Assembly: GCF_016650635.1 (NCBI RefSeq) | Contig: NZ_JAEKFI010000004.1 | Coordinates: 1,188,001-1,252,000 of the forward strand | DNA: 64,000 bases | Source: Pseudomonas sp. TH43 | Lineage (GTDB): Bacteria > Pseudomonadota > Gammaproteobacteria > Pseudomonadales > Pseudomonadaceae | Direction: 5' to 3' | Shown: in pieces, positions 24,444 through 33,547 of the stretch | How the letters are laid out: every line of letters begins with the position of its first letter | How positions within the stretch are numbered: the first letter of the stretch is position 1 | Notes under the pieces: model-generated | Seen by the model: the letters and a program-made list of their open reading frames with translations, nothing else | What the model was told of the DNA's origin: nothing | Database searches by the model: none | Program-made: the position numbers and the translations under genes

Positions 24444-25298
24444 TTACGCGGCGATCGACAACTTGAGCTTGTTCATCGCGCTCTTCTCGAGCTGACGGAT
24501 ACGCTCGGCCGACACGTTGTACTTCTGCGCCAGGTCGTGCAGCGTGGCCTTCTCTTCTGCCAGCCAGCGCTGGTAGAGGATATCACGGCTGCGGTCGTCC
24601 AGCACTTCCAGCGCTTCGTGCAGGTTGTGGTTGGAGTTGTCACTCCAGTCGGCATCTTCCAGTTGACGCGCCGGGTCGTACCGGTGGTCTTCCAGATAGT
24701 TGGCCGGCGACTGGAAAGCACTGTCGTCGTCGGCTTCAGCCGCCGGGTCGAAGGCCATGTCATGGCCCGTCAGGCGACTTTCCATCTCGCGCACTTCCCG
24801 CGGCTCAACGCCGAGGCTTTCCGCCACACGGTGGACTTCCTCGTTGTTCAGCCATGCCAGACGTTTCTTCTGGCTGCGCAGGTTGAAGAACAGCTTGCGC
24901 TGGGCCTTGGTGGTCGCGACTTTCACAATGCGCCAGTTGCGCAGGATGAACTCGTGAATTTCCGCCTTGATCCAGTGCACAGCGAACGACACCAGACGCA
25001 CACCCATTTCCGGGTTGAAGCGTTTGACGGCCTTCATCAGGCCGACGTTACCTTCCTGGATCAGGTCAGCCTGAGCCAGACCGTAGCCGGAATAGCTACG
25101 GGCAATGTGTACGACAAAACGCAGGTGGGCGAGCACCATCTGCCGAGCCGCCCCCAAATCCTGCTCATAGTAGAGACTCTCGGCCAGTTCACGCTCCTGC
25201 TCCGGCGTCAGCAATGGAATGCTGTTGACGGTGTGTACATAGGCTTCCAGGTTCGCACCGGGAACCAACGCATACGCAGGTTGCAAAGAATTGGTCAT
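24444..25298 (-). CDS. rpoH: RNA polymerase sigma-32 (heat-shock) factor
   Basis: The 284-residue sigma-70-family factor begins MTNSLQPAYALVPGANLEAYVHTVNSIPLLTPEQE. The sigma-32-specific RpoH box QRKLFFNLR is present, with region 2 (DLIQEGNVGLMKAVKRFNPEMGVRLVSFAVHWIKAEI) and a region 4 helix-turn-helix (VSAERIRQLEKSAMNKL). The long open frame upstream was rejected in favour of the conserved ATG at 25298. It lies downstream of ftsYEX and has its own sigmaE-like promoter. Confidence 0.97.
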   Translation of the reverse strand: MTNSLQPAYALVPGANLEAYVHTVNSIPLLTPEQERELAESLYYEQDLGAARQMVLAHLRFVVHIARSYSGYGLAQADLIQEGNVGLMKAVKRFNPEMGVRLVSFAVHWIKAEIHEFILRNWRIVKVATTKAQRKLFFNLRSQKKRLAWLNNEEVHRVAESLGVEPREVREMESRLTGHDMAFDPAAEADDDSAFQSPANYLEDHRYDPARQLEDADWSDNSNHNLHEALEVLDDRSRDILYQRWLAEEKATLHDLAQKYNVSAERIRQLEKSAMNKLKLSIAA

Positions 25299-25347
25299 AC
25301 GAAAAAACCTCCGACTTACAGACTCATGCCTTTCAGCACTGCGAAAA

Positions 25348-25374
25348 ATTGACCGGAAACTCAAGTACAAGTTC
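25348..25374 (-). promoter_or_regulatory. SigmaE/AlgU-type promoter for rpoH
   Basis: On the minus strand, GAACTT (25374-25369) is followed after 16 bases by TCAAT (25352-25348), close to the sigmaE/AlgU consensus GAACTT-N16-TCtgA/TCAAA. It would start transcription about 40 bases before the rpoH ATG. AlgU or sigmaE dependence of rpoH is known in P. aeruginosa and E. coli. Confidence 0.7.
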
Positions 25375-25413
25375 CCAAAAAAACCGCGAGGCCAATCACG
25401 CGCAAAAAAGATT

Positions 25414-26439
25414 CTACTTCGGCGCCAGCTCCCTGAGATGACGTGCGACTGCAATCCATGCACCGATATAACCCAACAGCACCGCGCCAAGCAAGAGCGA
25501 CAGACCGTCGGCAACTGGCACTCCGGCCAGCGCGAAATCACTGCCGTACAAGCCGGCCAGCCCAACCACCGCATCGTTCAGCCAGTTCAGGCCGAACGCC
25601 AATACGCCCCAGGACAACAGCCCTGCACCGAAGCCATACAACGCGCCCATATAAAGGAAGGGACGCCGCACATAGCTGTCAGTGCCGCCGACGAGTTTAA
25701 TCACTTCTATCTCGGTGCGGCGGTTTTCAATATGAAGACGAATGGTATTGCCTATCACCAAAAGTAATGCAGAAACCAACAGCACTGTCAGACCGAAGAC
25801 AAACCGGTCGCCCAGCTTGAGGATGGCGGCCAGACGCTCGACCCAGACTAGATCAAGTTGCGCCTGTTGTACCTTGGGCAGCTCGGAAAGTTTTTGTCTT
25901 AATGCTTCCAGCGTCGGCTTGTCGACCTCGTTCGGGGTCACCAGCACCACGCCCGGCAACGGGTTCTCCGGCAGCTCGCGCAGGGCCTCACCCAATCCGG
26001 ACTGCTGCTGGAACTCCTCCAGCGCCTGATCGCGGCCGACATATTCAGCATCAGCTACGCCGGGCATGCCTTTGATCTGCTCGCGCAAGGCTTCACCCTG
26101 CTGCGGGCTGGCGTCGAGTTGCAGATACAAAGAGATCTGCGCCGCGCGCTGCCACGAACCGCCGAGACGCTCGACGTTGTTGAGCAGCAGCGACAAGCCC
26201 ATCGGCAGGCTCAGCGCCACAGCCATCACCATGCAGGTGAAGAAGCTGCCGATCGGCTGCTTGCCGAGGCGGCGCAGGCTGTCGAGCAGGCTGGCGCGAT
26301 GGCTTTCGACCCAGGCACGGAACAACGTGGCGAAGTCCGGGCCGTCGTCTTCGTCGTGTTTTTTCTTCTTCGGCGGCTGCGGATCGGCGGCTTTCGGGGC
26401 CACGCGCTCGGAAACCTTCGGACTGCGTGTTGCACTCAT
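25414..26439 (-). CDS. ftsX: Cell division protein FtsX
   Basis: The 341-residue permease-like partner of FtsE activates peptidoglycan hydrolases at the septum. It has a charged, Lys-rich cytoplasmic head (PPKKKKHDEDDGPD), four membrane segments (about 67-89, 220-240, 265-290 and 310-330) and a periplasmic loop between the first two. The start overlaps the ftsE stop by four bases. Confidence 0.95.
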   Translation of the reverse strand: MSATRSPKVSERVAPKAADPQPPKKKKHDEDDGPDFATLFRAWVESHRASLLDSLRRLGKQPIGSFFTCMVMAVALSLPMGLSLLLNNVERLGGSWQRAAQISLYLQLDASPQQGEALREQIKGMPGVADAEYVGRDQALEEFQQQSGLGEALRELPENPLPGVVLVTPNEVDKPTLEALRQKLSELPKVQQAQLDLVWVERLAAILKLGDRFVFGLTVLLVSALLLVIGNTIRLHIENRRTEIEVIKLVGGTDSYVRRPFLYMGALYGFGAGLLSWGVLAFGLNWLNDAVVGLAGLYGSDFALAGVPVADGLSLLLGAVLLGYIGAWIAVARHLRELAPK

Positions 26440-27107
26440 TCCCCAGCCTCCCCGTCGCCGATCAATCGGCCGCGTTGCAAGGTCAACATGCGGTGGCGCA
26501 TGCGTGCGATCAACGCCAGGTCGTGACTGGCGATCAACACACTGGTGCCCAGACGGTTGATGTCTTCGAACACGCCCATGATCTCGGCCGCCAGACGCGG
26601 GTCGAGGTTACCGGTTGGTTCGTCGGCCAGCAGCAAGGCCGGGCGATGGACGATGGCGCGGGCAATACCGACGCGCTGTTGCTGACCGGTGGACAGGTCG
26701 CCGGGGTACAGATCGGTTTTGTCCGACAGGGCCACACGCTCCAGCGCCGAATCGACACGCTTGGCGATCTCGGCTTTGGACAGACCGAGAATCTGCAGCG
26801 GTAACGCGACGTTGTTGAACACCGTGCGATCGAACAACAACTGGTGATTCTGGAACACCACGCCGATCTGCCGACGCAGGAACGGAATCTGCGCGTTGCT
26901 GATGGTGCTCAGGTCTTGCCCGGCGAGCAGCAATTTGCCGCTGGTCGGACGCTCCATCGCAAGCAGCAGGCGCAACAGGGTGGATTTACCGGCACCGGAA
27001 TGGCCGGTGACAAACAAGAACTCGCCACGACGGACTCGAAAGCTCAGCTCATGCAAGCCGACGTGACCGTTCGGGTAGCGTTTACCGACCTGTTCGAAAC
27101 GAATCAT
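26436..27107 (-). CDS. ftsE: Cell division ATP-binding protein FtsE
   Basis: The 223-residue ABC ATPase has Walker A GHSGAGKST, a Q-loop region, the signature LSTGQQQRVGIARA and Walker B LLLADEPTGNLD. It begins MIRFEQVGKRYPNGHVGLHELSF. With FtsX it forms the complex controlling septal hydrolases. Its ATG overlaps the ftsY stop by four bases, giving the order ftsY-ftsE-ftsX. Confidence 0.96.
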   Translation of the reverse strand: MIRFEQVGKRYPNGHVGLHELSFRVRRGEFLFVTGHSGAGKSTLLRLLLAMERPTSGKLLLAGQDLSTISNAQIPFLRRQIGVVFQNHQLLFDRTVFNNVALPLQILGLSKAEIAKRVDSALERVALSDKTDLYPGDLSTGQQQRVGIARAIVHRPALLLADEPTGNLDPRLAAEIMGVFEDINRLGTSVLIASHDLALIARMRHRMLTLQRGRLIGDGEAGE

Positions 27108-28660
27108 GAACGCTCCCGCTCGGCAAACAGTGCCTGGACAAAGGGTTCTGCTTCAAAAGTACGCAAATCGTCGATGCCTTCACCGACGCCGATGTAGCGG
27201 ATCGGCAGGCCGAATTGCTTGGCCAGGGCGAAAATCACCCCACCCTTGGCGGTGCCGTCGAGCTTGGTCAGCGCCAGGCCGGTCAGTTCGACGGTCTGGT
27301 TGAATTGCTTGGCCTGATTGATCGCGTTCTGGCCGGTGCCGGCGTCGAGCACCAGCAGCACTTCGTGCGGCGCGTCGGCGTCGAGCTTGCCGATCACCCG
27401 GCGAACCTTTTTCAGTTCTTCCATCAGGTTGTCTTTGGTGTGCAGGCGACCGGCGGTGTCAGCGATCAGTACGTCGATGCCACGGGCCTTGGCGGCCTGC
27501 ACGGCGTCGAAGATCACCGAAGCCGAGTCGGCGCCAGTGTGCTGGGCGATGACCGGGATCTTGTTGCGCTCGCCCCAGACCTGCAATTGCTCCACGGCAG
27601 CGGCGCGGAAGGTGTCACCGGCGGCGAGCATGACTTTCTTGCCTTCCAGTTGCAGCTTCTTCGCCAGTTTGCCGATGGTGGTGGTTTTGCCGGCGCCGTT
27701 GACGCCGACCACCAGAATCACGAACGGCTTGTTCTGCGAGACGATTTTCAACGGTTGTTCGACCGGCTTGAGCATCGCGGCCAGTTCGGCCTGCAGGGAT
27801 TTGTACAGCGCGTCGGCGTCGGCCAGCTCTTTGCGGGCGACCTTCTGGGTCAGGCGCTGGATGATCTGCGTGGTGGCTTCGACGCCCACGTCGGCGGTGA
27901 GCAGACGGGTTTCGAGGTCATCGAGCAGATCGTCATCAATAGTTTTACGGCCAAGGAACAGGCTGGCCATGCCCTCGCCGATGCTGGCGCTGGTCTTCGA
28001 CAGACCTTGTTTCAGGCGGGCGAAGAAACCGGCTTTGGTTTCTTCGGTGCGCGGAGCTTCGGTGGGCGCTTCAACGGCTGCTTCGGCAACCACTTCAACC
28101 GGCACAACTGGCGCAGCGACGACAGGTGCAGGTGCAGGTGCAGGCTCTGGCTGCGCAATGACCGGCGCTGCCGGGGCAACAGCCACCGGGGTAACCGGCT
28201 CGGCAACAACAGGCTCAGGGACAACCGGCGCAGGCTCGACAATCGGCTCGACCACAGGCGCCGGAGCAACCTCGGTAACCAACGCGGCAGGCGCAGGAAT
28301 CACTGGCGTCACGTGCGGCGCAGCCTCTTCAACCAACGCCACTGGCTCTTCCGCCACCGGCAAGGTCAGCCACGGCTCGGCCGCCGGCGTCAGTGGCAAC
28401 TCGGCCACCATTGGCGCTTCTGGCTCGGGCTCGGGCTCGGGCTCGGGCTCAACCGACGGTTGCAACACCGGCTCGGCAATCGGCAGGACAATCGGCGCCG
28501 GCTCTTCTTCTACAACAGGCGCAGGTGCCGGGGCGGGCTCAGGAATCGCGGGCGGCTGTTCGACGACGGGTTGCTGCGGTTTCTTACGCAGCCATCCGAA
28601 CAGGCTTTTCTTCTCGCCAGCCGCAGCTGGGGTCTTCTTGTCGTCGTTGGAACCAAACAT
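27104..28660 (-). CDS. ftsY: Signal recognition particle receptor FtsY
   Basis: The 518-residue GTPase receives SRP-ribosome complexes at the membrane. A basic start (MFGSNDDKKTPAAAGEKKS) is followed by an acidic Pro/Ala/Glu/Val-rich low-complexity domain to about residue 205, then the NG domain: G1 loop GVNGAGKTTTIGKLA at about 319-333 and DTAGRL further on. In-frame hexanucleotide repeats in the DNA encode the EPEPEPEPEP run near residues 71-81. It is the first gene of the ftsYEX unit. Confidence 0.95.
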   Translation of the reverse strand: MFGSNDDKKTPAAAGEKKSLFGWLRKKPQQPVVEQPPAIPEPAPAPAPVVEEEPAPIVLPIAEPVLQPSVEPEPEPEPEPEAPMVAELPLTPAAEPWLTLPVAEEPVALVEEAAPHVTPVIPAPAALVTEVAPAPVVEPIVEPAPVVPEPVVAEPVTPVAVAPAAPVIAQPEPAPAPAPVVAAPVVPVEVVAEAAVEAPTEAPRTEETKAGFFARLKQGLSKTSASIGEGMASLFLGRKTIDDDLLDDLETRLLTADVGVEATTQIIQRLTQKVARKELADADALYKSLQAELAAMLKPVEQPLKIVSQNKPFVILVVGVNGAGKTTTIGKLAKKLQLEGKKVMLAAGDTFRAAAVEQLQVWGERNKIPVIAQHTGADSASVIFDAVQAAKARGIDVLIADTAGRLHTKDNLMEELKKVRRVIGKLDADAPHEVLLVLDAGTGQNAINQAKQFNQTVELTGLALTKLDGTAKGGVIFALAKQFGLPIRYIGVGEGIDDLRTFEAEPFVQALFAERERS

Positions 28661-29005
28661 GGAGGACGGCTATCTCACGGTAGCGACGCGCCATAAGGGC
28701 GCCCCGGCAAATAAATATTCGATGCAGAACAGACTGTGTTTCATCCAGCTTGTTCACGCGCAACATTTTGTCGAGGCGCCACAGGCACCTCAAAGGTCGA
28801 TTAATACGAAGGACTGGAACGGCATCGTCGGCGAAAACGCAGAGTTTAGCTGACAAACTCAAAGCTTCTGCCGGAAACCCATACAACCTATCGACCGATC
28901 AGTGGCCTGATAGGCGTGGCCGCCAGTAAAACGGATCAGTATCCTAGCACCTCCTCGCCCGCCTAGGCTAAGACCAAGCGGGCAGCCCAACAGGTTAAAA
29001 AACGA
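28661..29005. other. Divergent intergenic region between ftsY and the M16 peptidase genes
   Basis: About 345 bases without a credible gene. It must hold the promoters for ftsYEX (leftwards) and the M16 peptidase operon (rightwards). I see no strong terminator, repeat or consensus promoter; CCTAGGCTAAGACC near 28960 and GGTTAAAAAACG before the peptidase start are the only notable strings. Confidence 0.5.
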
Positions 29006-30361
29006 ATGAATGCTCTAGCCCGCCGCGCCGCAGGCCTGCTGCTCAGCACAGTCTGCCTGCCCCTTTCGGCCCTGGCGGCCGACCCGCAACCGACTCACGA
29101 ATTCACCCTCGACAACGGCCTCAAGGTCGTCGTGCGCGAAGACCATCGCGCGCCAGTGGTGGTCTCGCAGGTCTGGTACAAGGTCGGCTCCAGCTACGAA
29201 ACCCCGGGCCAGACCGGTCTGTCACACGCGCTTGAGCACATGATGTTCAAGGGCACCGAAAAAGTTGGCCCCGGCGAAGCGTCGCTGATCCTGCGCGACC
29301 TCGGCGCCGAAGAGAACGCTTTCACCAGCGACGACTTCACCGCTTATTACCAGGTGCTGGCCCGCGACCGTCTGGGCGTAGCGTTTGAGCTGGAAGCCGA
29401 CCGCATGGCCAACCTGCGCCTGCCGGCCGACGAATTCGCCAAGGAAATCGAAGTCATCAAGGAAGAGCGCCGTCTGCGCACCGATGACAAGCCGATGTCC
29501 AAAGCCTACGAGCGCTACAAAGCCATGGCCTACCCGGCCAGCGGCTACCACACGCCCACCATCGGCTGGATGGCTGACCTCGACCGGATGAAGGTCGAAG
29601 AACTGCGCCACTGGTACCAATCCTGGTATGTGCCGAACAACGCCACGCTTGTAGTGGTCGGCGACGTTACCCCGGACGAAGTCAAAACTCTCGCCCAGCG
29701 CTATTTCGGCCCGATCGCCAAGCGCGACGTGCCACCGGCGAAAAAACCGCTGGAACTGGCCGAGCCCGGCGAGCGCCAGATCACCCTGCATGTACAAACC
29801 CAGCTGCCTAGCCTGATGCTCGGTTTCAATGTGCCGAGCATCGCCACCGCTGAAGACAAGCGCTCGGTCAACGCTCTGCGCCTGATCTCGGCACTGCTCG
29901 ACGGTGGTTACAGCGGCCGTATCCCGACACAACTGGAGCGCGGCGAAGAGCTGGTGTCCGGCGGTTCGTCGAGTTACGACGCCTACACCCGTGGCGACAG
30001 CCTGTTCACCCTGTCGGCAACCCCGAACACGCAGAAGAAAAAGACCATGGCGCAAGCCGAGGCCGGCCTGTGGAAACTGCTGGAGCAGCTGAAAACCACC
30101 GCGCCGTCCGCCGAAGAGCTGGAGCGCGTGCGTGCGCAAGTGATCGCTGGTCTGGTCTTCGAACGTGACTCGATCACCAGCCAGGCCACCGCCATAGGCC
30201 AGCTGGAAACCGTCGGCCTGTCGTGGAAACTGATGGACACCGAACTCGCCGATCTGGAAAGCGTCACTCCGCAAGATATCCAGAACGCCGCCAAGCTGTA
30301 TTTCACCCGCGAACGTCTCAGCGTCGCCCACGTCCTGCCACTGGAGACGACTCATGAGTGA
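29006..30361 (+). CDS. M16-family zinc metallopeptidase (catalytic partner)
   Basis: The 451-residue pitrilysin-family protein has a signal peptide ending ALA-AD near residue 25, then the inverted zinc motif HxxEH at H74-A-L-E77-H78 (GLSHALEHMMFKG). GEENAFTSDDFTAYYQ-type and C-terminal M16 domain segments follow. It is probably periplasmic. The stop overlaps the start of the second M16 gene, suggesting a two-subunit protease of the processing-peptidase kind. Confidence 0.93.
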   Translation: MNALARRAAGLLLSTVCLPLSALAADPQPTHEFTLDNGLKVVVREDHRAPVVVSQVWYKVGSSYETPGQTGLSHALEHMMFKGTEKVGPGEASLILRDLGAEENAFTSDDFTAYYQVLARDRLGVAFELEADRMANLRLPADEFAKEIEVIKEERRLRTDDKPMSKAYERYKAMAYPASGYHTPTIGWMADLDRMKVEELRHWYQSWYVPNNATLVVVGDVTPDEVKTLAQRYFGPIAKRDVPPAKKPLELAEPGERQITLHVQTQLPSLMLGFNVPSIATAEDKRSVNALRLISALLDGGYSGRIPTQLERGEELVSGGSSSYDAYTRGDSLFTLSATPNTQKKKTMAQAEAGLWKLLEQLKTTAPSAEELERVRAQVIAGLVFERDSITSQATAIGQLETVGLSWKLMDTELADLESVTPQDIQNAAKLYFTRERLSVAHVLPLETTHE

Positions 30362-31841
30362 GCGCAAATCCCCACGCCTGCTGCTCGGCCTGATTGCTGT
30401 CGCAGTGATCGGCTCTGCCGCCTTCTACCTGACGCCAAGCGCTGACAGCAAGGCCAGCGAAGCCCTCGACAACGCCAAGTCCAGCCAGAAACTGCAATCG
30501 CTGGCCGAACTCGACGGCAAGGCCCCGGCCAGCCGCAAGCTCGACGTGCAAACCTGGAACACCGCCGAAGGCGCCAAGGTAATGTTCGTCGAAGCCCATG
30601 AGCTGCCGATGTTCGACATGCGCTTGATCTTTGCCGCCGGCAGCAGCCAGGACGGCAACGCGGCAGGTCTGGCGGTGCTGACCAACGCGATGCTCAATGA
30701 AGGTGTCGCCGGCAAAGACGTCGGTGCTATCGCTCAGGGCTTTGAAGGCCTCGGTGCCGATTTCGGCAACGGTGCTTTCAAGGACATGGCGCTGGCCTCG
30801 CTGCGCAGCCTGAGTGCTCCCGACAAACGCGAACCGGCGCTGAAACTGTTCGCCGAAGTGGTCGGCAAACCGACCTTCCCGGCCGACTCGTTCGCACGCA
30901 TCAAGAACCAGATGCTGGCCGGTTTCGAGTATCAGAAACAGAACCCCGGCAAACTCGCCAGCCTCGAACTGATGAAGCGTTTGTATGGCGATCATCCGTA
31001 CGCGCATTCGAGCGACGGCAACCCGCAGAGCGTACCGAAGATCACCCTCGCGCAGCTGCGTGAGTTCCACGCCAAGGCCTACGCGGCCGGCAACGTGGTG
31101 ATCGCGCTGGTCGGCGACTTGTCCCGCGCGGAAGCCGAGGCAATTGCCAATCAGGTGTCCACTGCCCTGCCGAAAGGTCCGGCGCTGGCGAAGATCGCTC
31201 AGCCGCAGGAACCGAAAGCCAGCGTCAATCACATCGAGTTTCCGTCCAAACAGACCAACCTGCTGCTGGCGCAACTGGGCATCGACCGCGATGACCCGGA
31301 CTACGCCGCCCTGTCGATGGGCAACCAGATCCTTGGTGGCGGTGGTTTCGGCACGCGGTTGATGAGTGAAGTCCGCGAAAAACGTGGCCTGACCTACGGC
31401 GTGTACTCGGGTTTCAGCCCGATGCAGGCGCGCGGGCCGTTCATGATCAACCTGCAGACCCGCGCAGAAATGAGCGAAGGCACCCTGAAACTGGTGCAGG
31501 ACGTGCTCGCCGACTACCTGAAAAGCGGTCCGACGCAGAAAGAACTCGACGACGCCAAACGCGAACTCGCAGGCAGCTTCCCGCTGTCCACCGCAAGCAA
31601 CGCCGATATCGTTGGCCAACTCGGCGCCATGGGCTTCTATAATCTGCCGTTGAGCTATCTGGACGACTTCATGCGTCAGTCGCAGAGCCTGACCGTGGAA
31701 CAAGTCCGCGACGCCCTGAACAAACACCTGAGCACGGACAAAATGGTCATCGTCACCGCTGGCCCGACTGTGCCGCAAAAGCCGTTACCGGCCCCTTCTG
31801 ATAAACCTGCCGAGCAACCGCTCGGGGTTCCGGAGCATTAA
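30354..31841 (+). CDS. M16-family peptidase-like protein (non-catalytic partner)
   Basis: The 495-residue protein has an N-terminal membrane anchor or signal (LLLGLIAVAVIGSAAFYL). Where active members carry HxxEH, this one reads GLAVLTNAMLNEGVAG, so the zinc ligands are missing. The conserved substrate-side loop GGGFGTRLMSEVREKRGLTYGVYS is present. It overlaps both neighbours (eight bases with the upstream M16 gene, TAATG with rsmD) and probably dimerises with the catalytic subunit. Confidence 0.92.
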   Translation: MSERKSPRLLLGLIAVAVIGSAAFYLTPSADSKASEALDNAKSSQKLQSLAELDGKAPASRKLDVQTWNTAEGAKVMFVEAHELPMFDMRLIFAAGSSQDGNAAGLAVLTNAMLNEGVAGKDVGAIAQGFEGLGADFGNGAFKDMALASLRSLSAPDKREPALKLFAEVVGKPTFPADSFARIKNQMLAGFEYQKQNPGKLASLELMKRLYGDHPYAHSSDGNPQSVPKITLAQLREFHAKAYAAGNVVIALVGDLSRAEAEAIANQVSTALPKGPALAKIAQPQEPKASVNHIEFPSKQTNLLLAQLGIDRDDPDYAALSMGNQILGGGGFGTRLMSEVREKRGLTYGVYSGFSPMQARGPFMINLQTRAEMSEGTLKLVQDVLADYLKSGPTQKELDDAKRELAGSFPLSTASNADIVGQLGAMGFYNLPLSYLDDFMRQSQSLTVEQVRDALNKHLSTDKMVIVTAGPTVPQKPLPAPSDKPAEQPLGVPEH

Positions 31842-32452
31842 TGGCTACTCGTCCCAAAAAACCGCTTCACAACGTGCATAACGGCGTGAACCAACTGCGC
31901 ATCATTGGCGGCCAATGGCGCAGCCGCAAGCTGAGCTTCCCCGACGCGCCGGGCCTGCGCCCGACGCCGGACCGAGTGCGTGAAACCCTGTTCAACTGGC
32001 TGGCGCCGTACGTTGAAGGGGCCAAGGTGCTTGATCCGTTCGCCGGCAGCGGCGCGCTGTTTCTCGAAGCGCTGTCGCGTGGCGCGGCCATGGGTCAGGC
32101 GCTGGATGCCAGCAACATCGCGGTGTCCAGCCTGAAAGAACACCTCGGCACGCTGCGCTGCACCAACGGCCAGGTGCAAACTGCCGACGCCCTGCGCTAT
32201 CTGGAAACCCAGACGGCGACACCGTTCGATCTGGTGTTCCTCGACCCGCCGTTCAACCAGAATCTGTTGCCCGCCGTTTGCACGCTGCTGGAAGAGCGTC
32301 AGTGGCTGGCTCCCGACTCGTGGATCTACACTGAAAGCGAAACGGCGCCGTCGACGCTGGGTCTGCCGGGCAACTGGCGCCTGCACCGCGAGCAAAAATC
32401 CGGGCGGGTTTATTACGCCCTCTGGCAGCGCACGGCGGAGATCGCCGGCTAA
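31841..32452 (+). CDS. rsmD: 16S rRNA (guanine966-N2)-methyltransferase RsmD
   Basis: The 203-residue SAM-dependent methyltransferase has the SAM loop DPFAGSGALFLEALSRGA and the catalytic DPPFN motif. RRNA-binding N-terminal residues include LRIIGGQWRSRKLSFPDAPGLRPTPDRVRETLFNWL. It methylates G966 of 16S rRNA. Its ATG overlaps the stop of the M16 partner, so it is in the same transcript. Confidence 0.95.
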   Translation: MATRPKKPLHNVHNGVNQLRIIGGQWRSRKLSFPDAPGLRPTPDRVRETLFNWLAPYVEGAKVLDPFAGSGALFLEALSRGAAMGQALDASNIAVSSLKEHLGTLRCTNGQVQTADALRYLETQTATPFDLVFLDPPFNQNLLPAVCTLLEERQWLAPDSWIYTESETAPSTLGLPGNWRLHREQKSGRVYYALWQRTAEIAG

Positions 32453-32551
32453 CCCAATGCGCGCGAGCTCTCTCGCCACCATGAGCCTGTGTACTCTGGA
32501 AATTGACTAACAGCGGTGGGGCCTCTTCCCATCGCTGCATCGAGAACCATC

Positions 32552-33547
32552 GTGTCCGCCTCTTCAGAACGCTTCACCCCCGCCTTCGGCCTCGGCAATC
32601 CGCACCTGCAAACCTTGTGGGGGCCGCTGTGGCGCAAAACCGTACACATCGAACGTGAGCGCGAGCGCTTGTGGCTTGAGGATGGCGACTTTCTCGACCT
32701 CGACTGGCATGGCCCGCATAGCGCCGACGCGCCGTTGGTGCTGGTACTGCACGGGCTGACCGGTTCCTCCAATTCTCCCTACGTGGCCGGCGTGCAAAAG
32801 GCCTTGGCCGATCAAGGCTGGGCCAGTGTCGCGCTGAACTGGCGCGGTTGCTCGGGCGAGCCGAATCTGTTGCCGCGCAGCTACCACTCCGGCGCCAGCG
32901 AAGACCTCGCTGAAACCATCAAACACCTGCGCGCCAAGCGTCCGTTGGCGCCGCTGTACGCAGTCGGCTATTCACTGGGCGGTAATGTTCTGCTCAAGCA
33001 CTTGGGCGAAACCGTCAGCGCCAGCGGTGTGCTCGGTGCGGTAGCGGTTTCTGTGCCGTTTCGACTCGATCAATGTGCCGACCGCATCGGCCAGGGATTT
33101 TCCAAGGTCTATCAAGCGCACTTCATGCGCGAAATGGTCGCGTACATAAAAAACAAACAACGCCAGTTTCAGCATGACGGGCGCGAGGATGGACTGGCCG
33201 CGTTGGCAGCCCTGGGCTCACTGGAAAACATGCGCACGTTCTGGGACTTCGATGGTCGGGTGACCGCGCCATTGCACGGTTTCGATGATGCCGAAGACTA
33301 CTATCGCCGGGCTTCGAGCCGTTATTTCCTCGGCGAGATTCGTACGCCGACCCTGATCATTCAGGCCGCGGACGATCCGTTTGTATTTCCCCATAGCCTG
33401 CCGTCGGCCGATGAACTGTCTGCCACCACGCAATTCGAGTTGCAGGCCAAGGGCGGGCATGTCGGTTTTGTCGATGGCTCGTTCCGCCAGCCTGCCTATT
33501 ACCTAGAGCGGCGCATACCTCAGTGGCTGGCCAGCGTGCCCTCATGA
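32552..33547 (+). CDS. YheT-family alpha/beta hydrolase
   Basis: The 331-residue hydrolase is taken from a GTG start (SASSERFTPAFGLGNPHLQTLWGPL); an earlier in-frame GTG at 32516 is less likely because the family begins near this point. The nucleophile is S141 in GYSLGGN, with the acid in IQAADDPFVFP and the histidine in KGGHVGFVDGS. LVLHGLTGSSNSPY is the oxyanion region. The substrate is unknown. The stop overlaps the AraC gene start (ATGA). Confidence 0.88.
   Translation: MSASSERFTPAFGLGNPHLQTLWGPLWRKTVHIERERERLWLEDGDFLDLDWHGPHSADAPLVLVLHGLTGSSNSPYVAGVQKALADQGWASVALNWRGCSGEPNLLPRSYHSGASEDLAETIKHLRAKRPLAPLYAVGYSLGGNVLLKHLGETVSASGVLGAVAVSVPFRLDQCADRIGQGFSKVYQAHFMREMVAYIKNKQRQFQHDGREDGLAALAALGSLENMRTFWDFDGRVTAPLHGFDDAEDYYRRASSRYFLGEIRTPTLIIQAADDPFVFPHSLPSADELSATTQFELQAKGGHVGFVDGSFRQPAYYLERRIPQWLASVPS

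Noticed and set aside
32516..32551. Earlier GTG start for the YheT-family hydrolase
   Set aside because: It adds 12 residues unlike the family N-terminus, while the GTG at 32552 matches the expected start.
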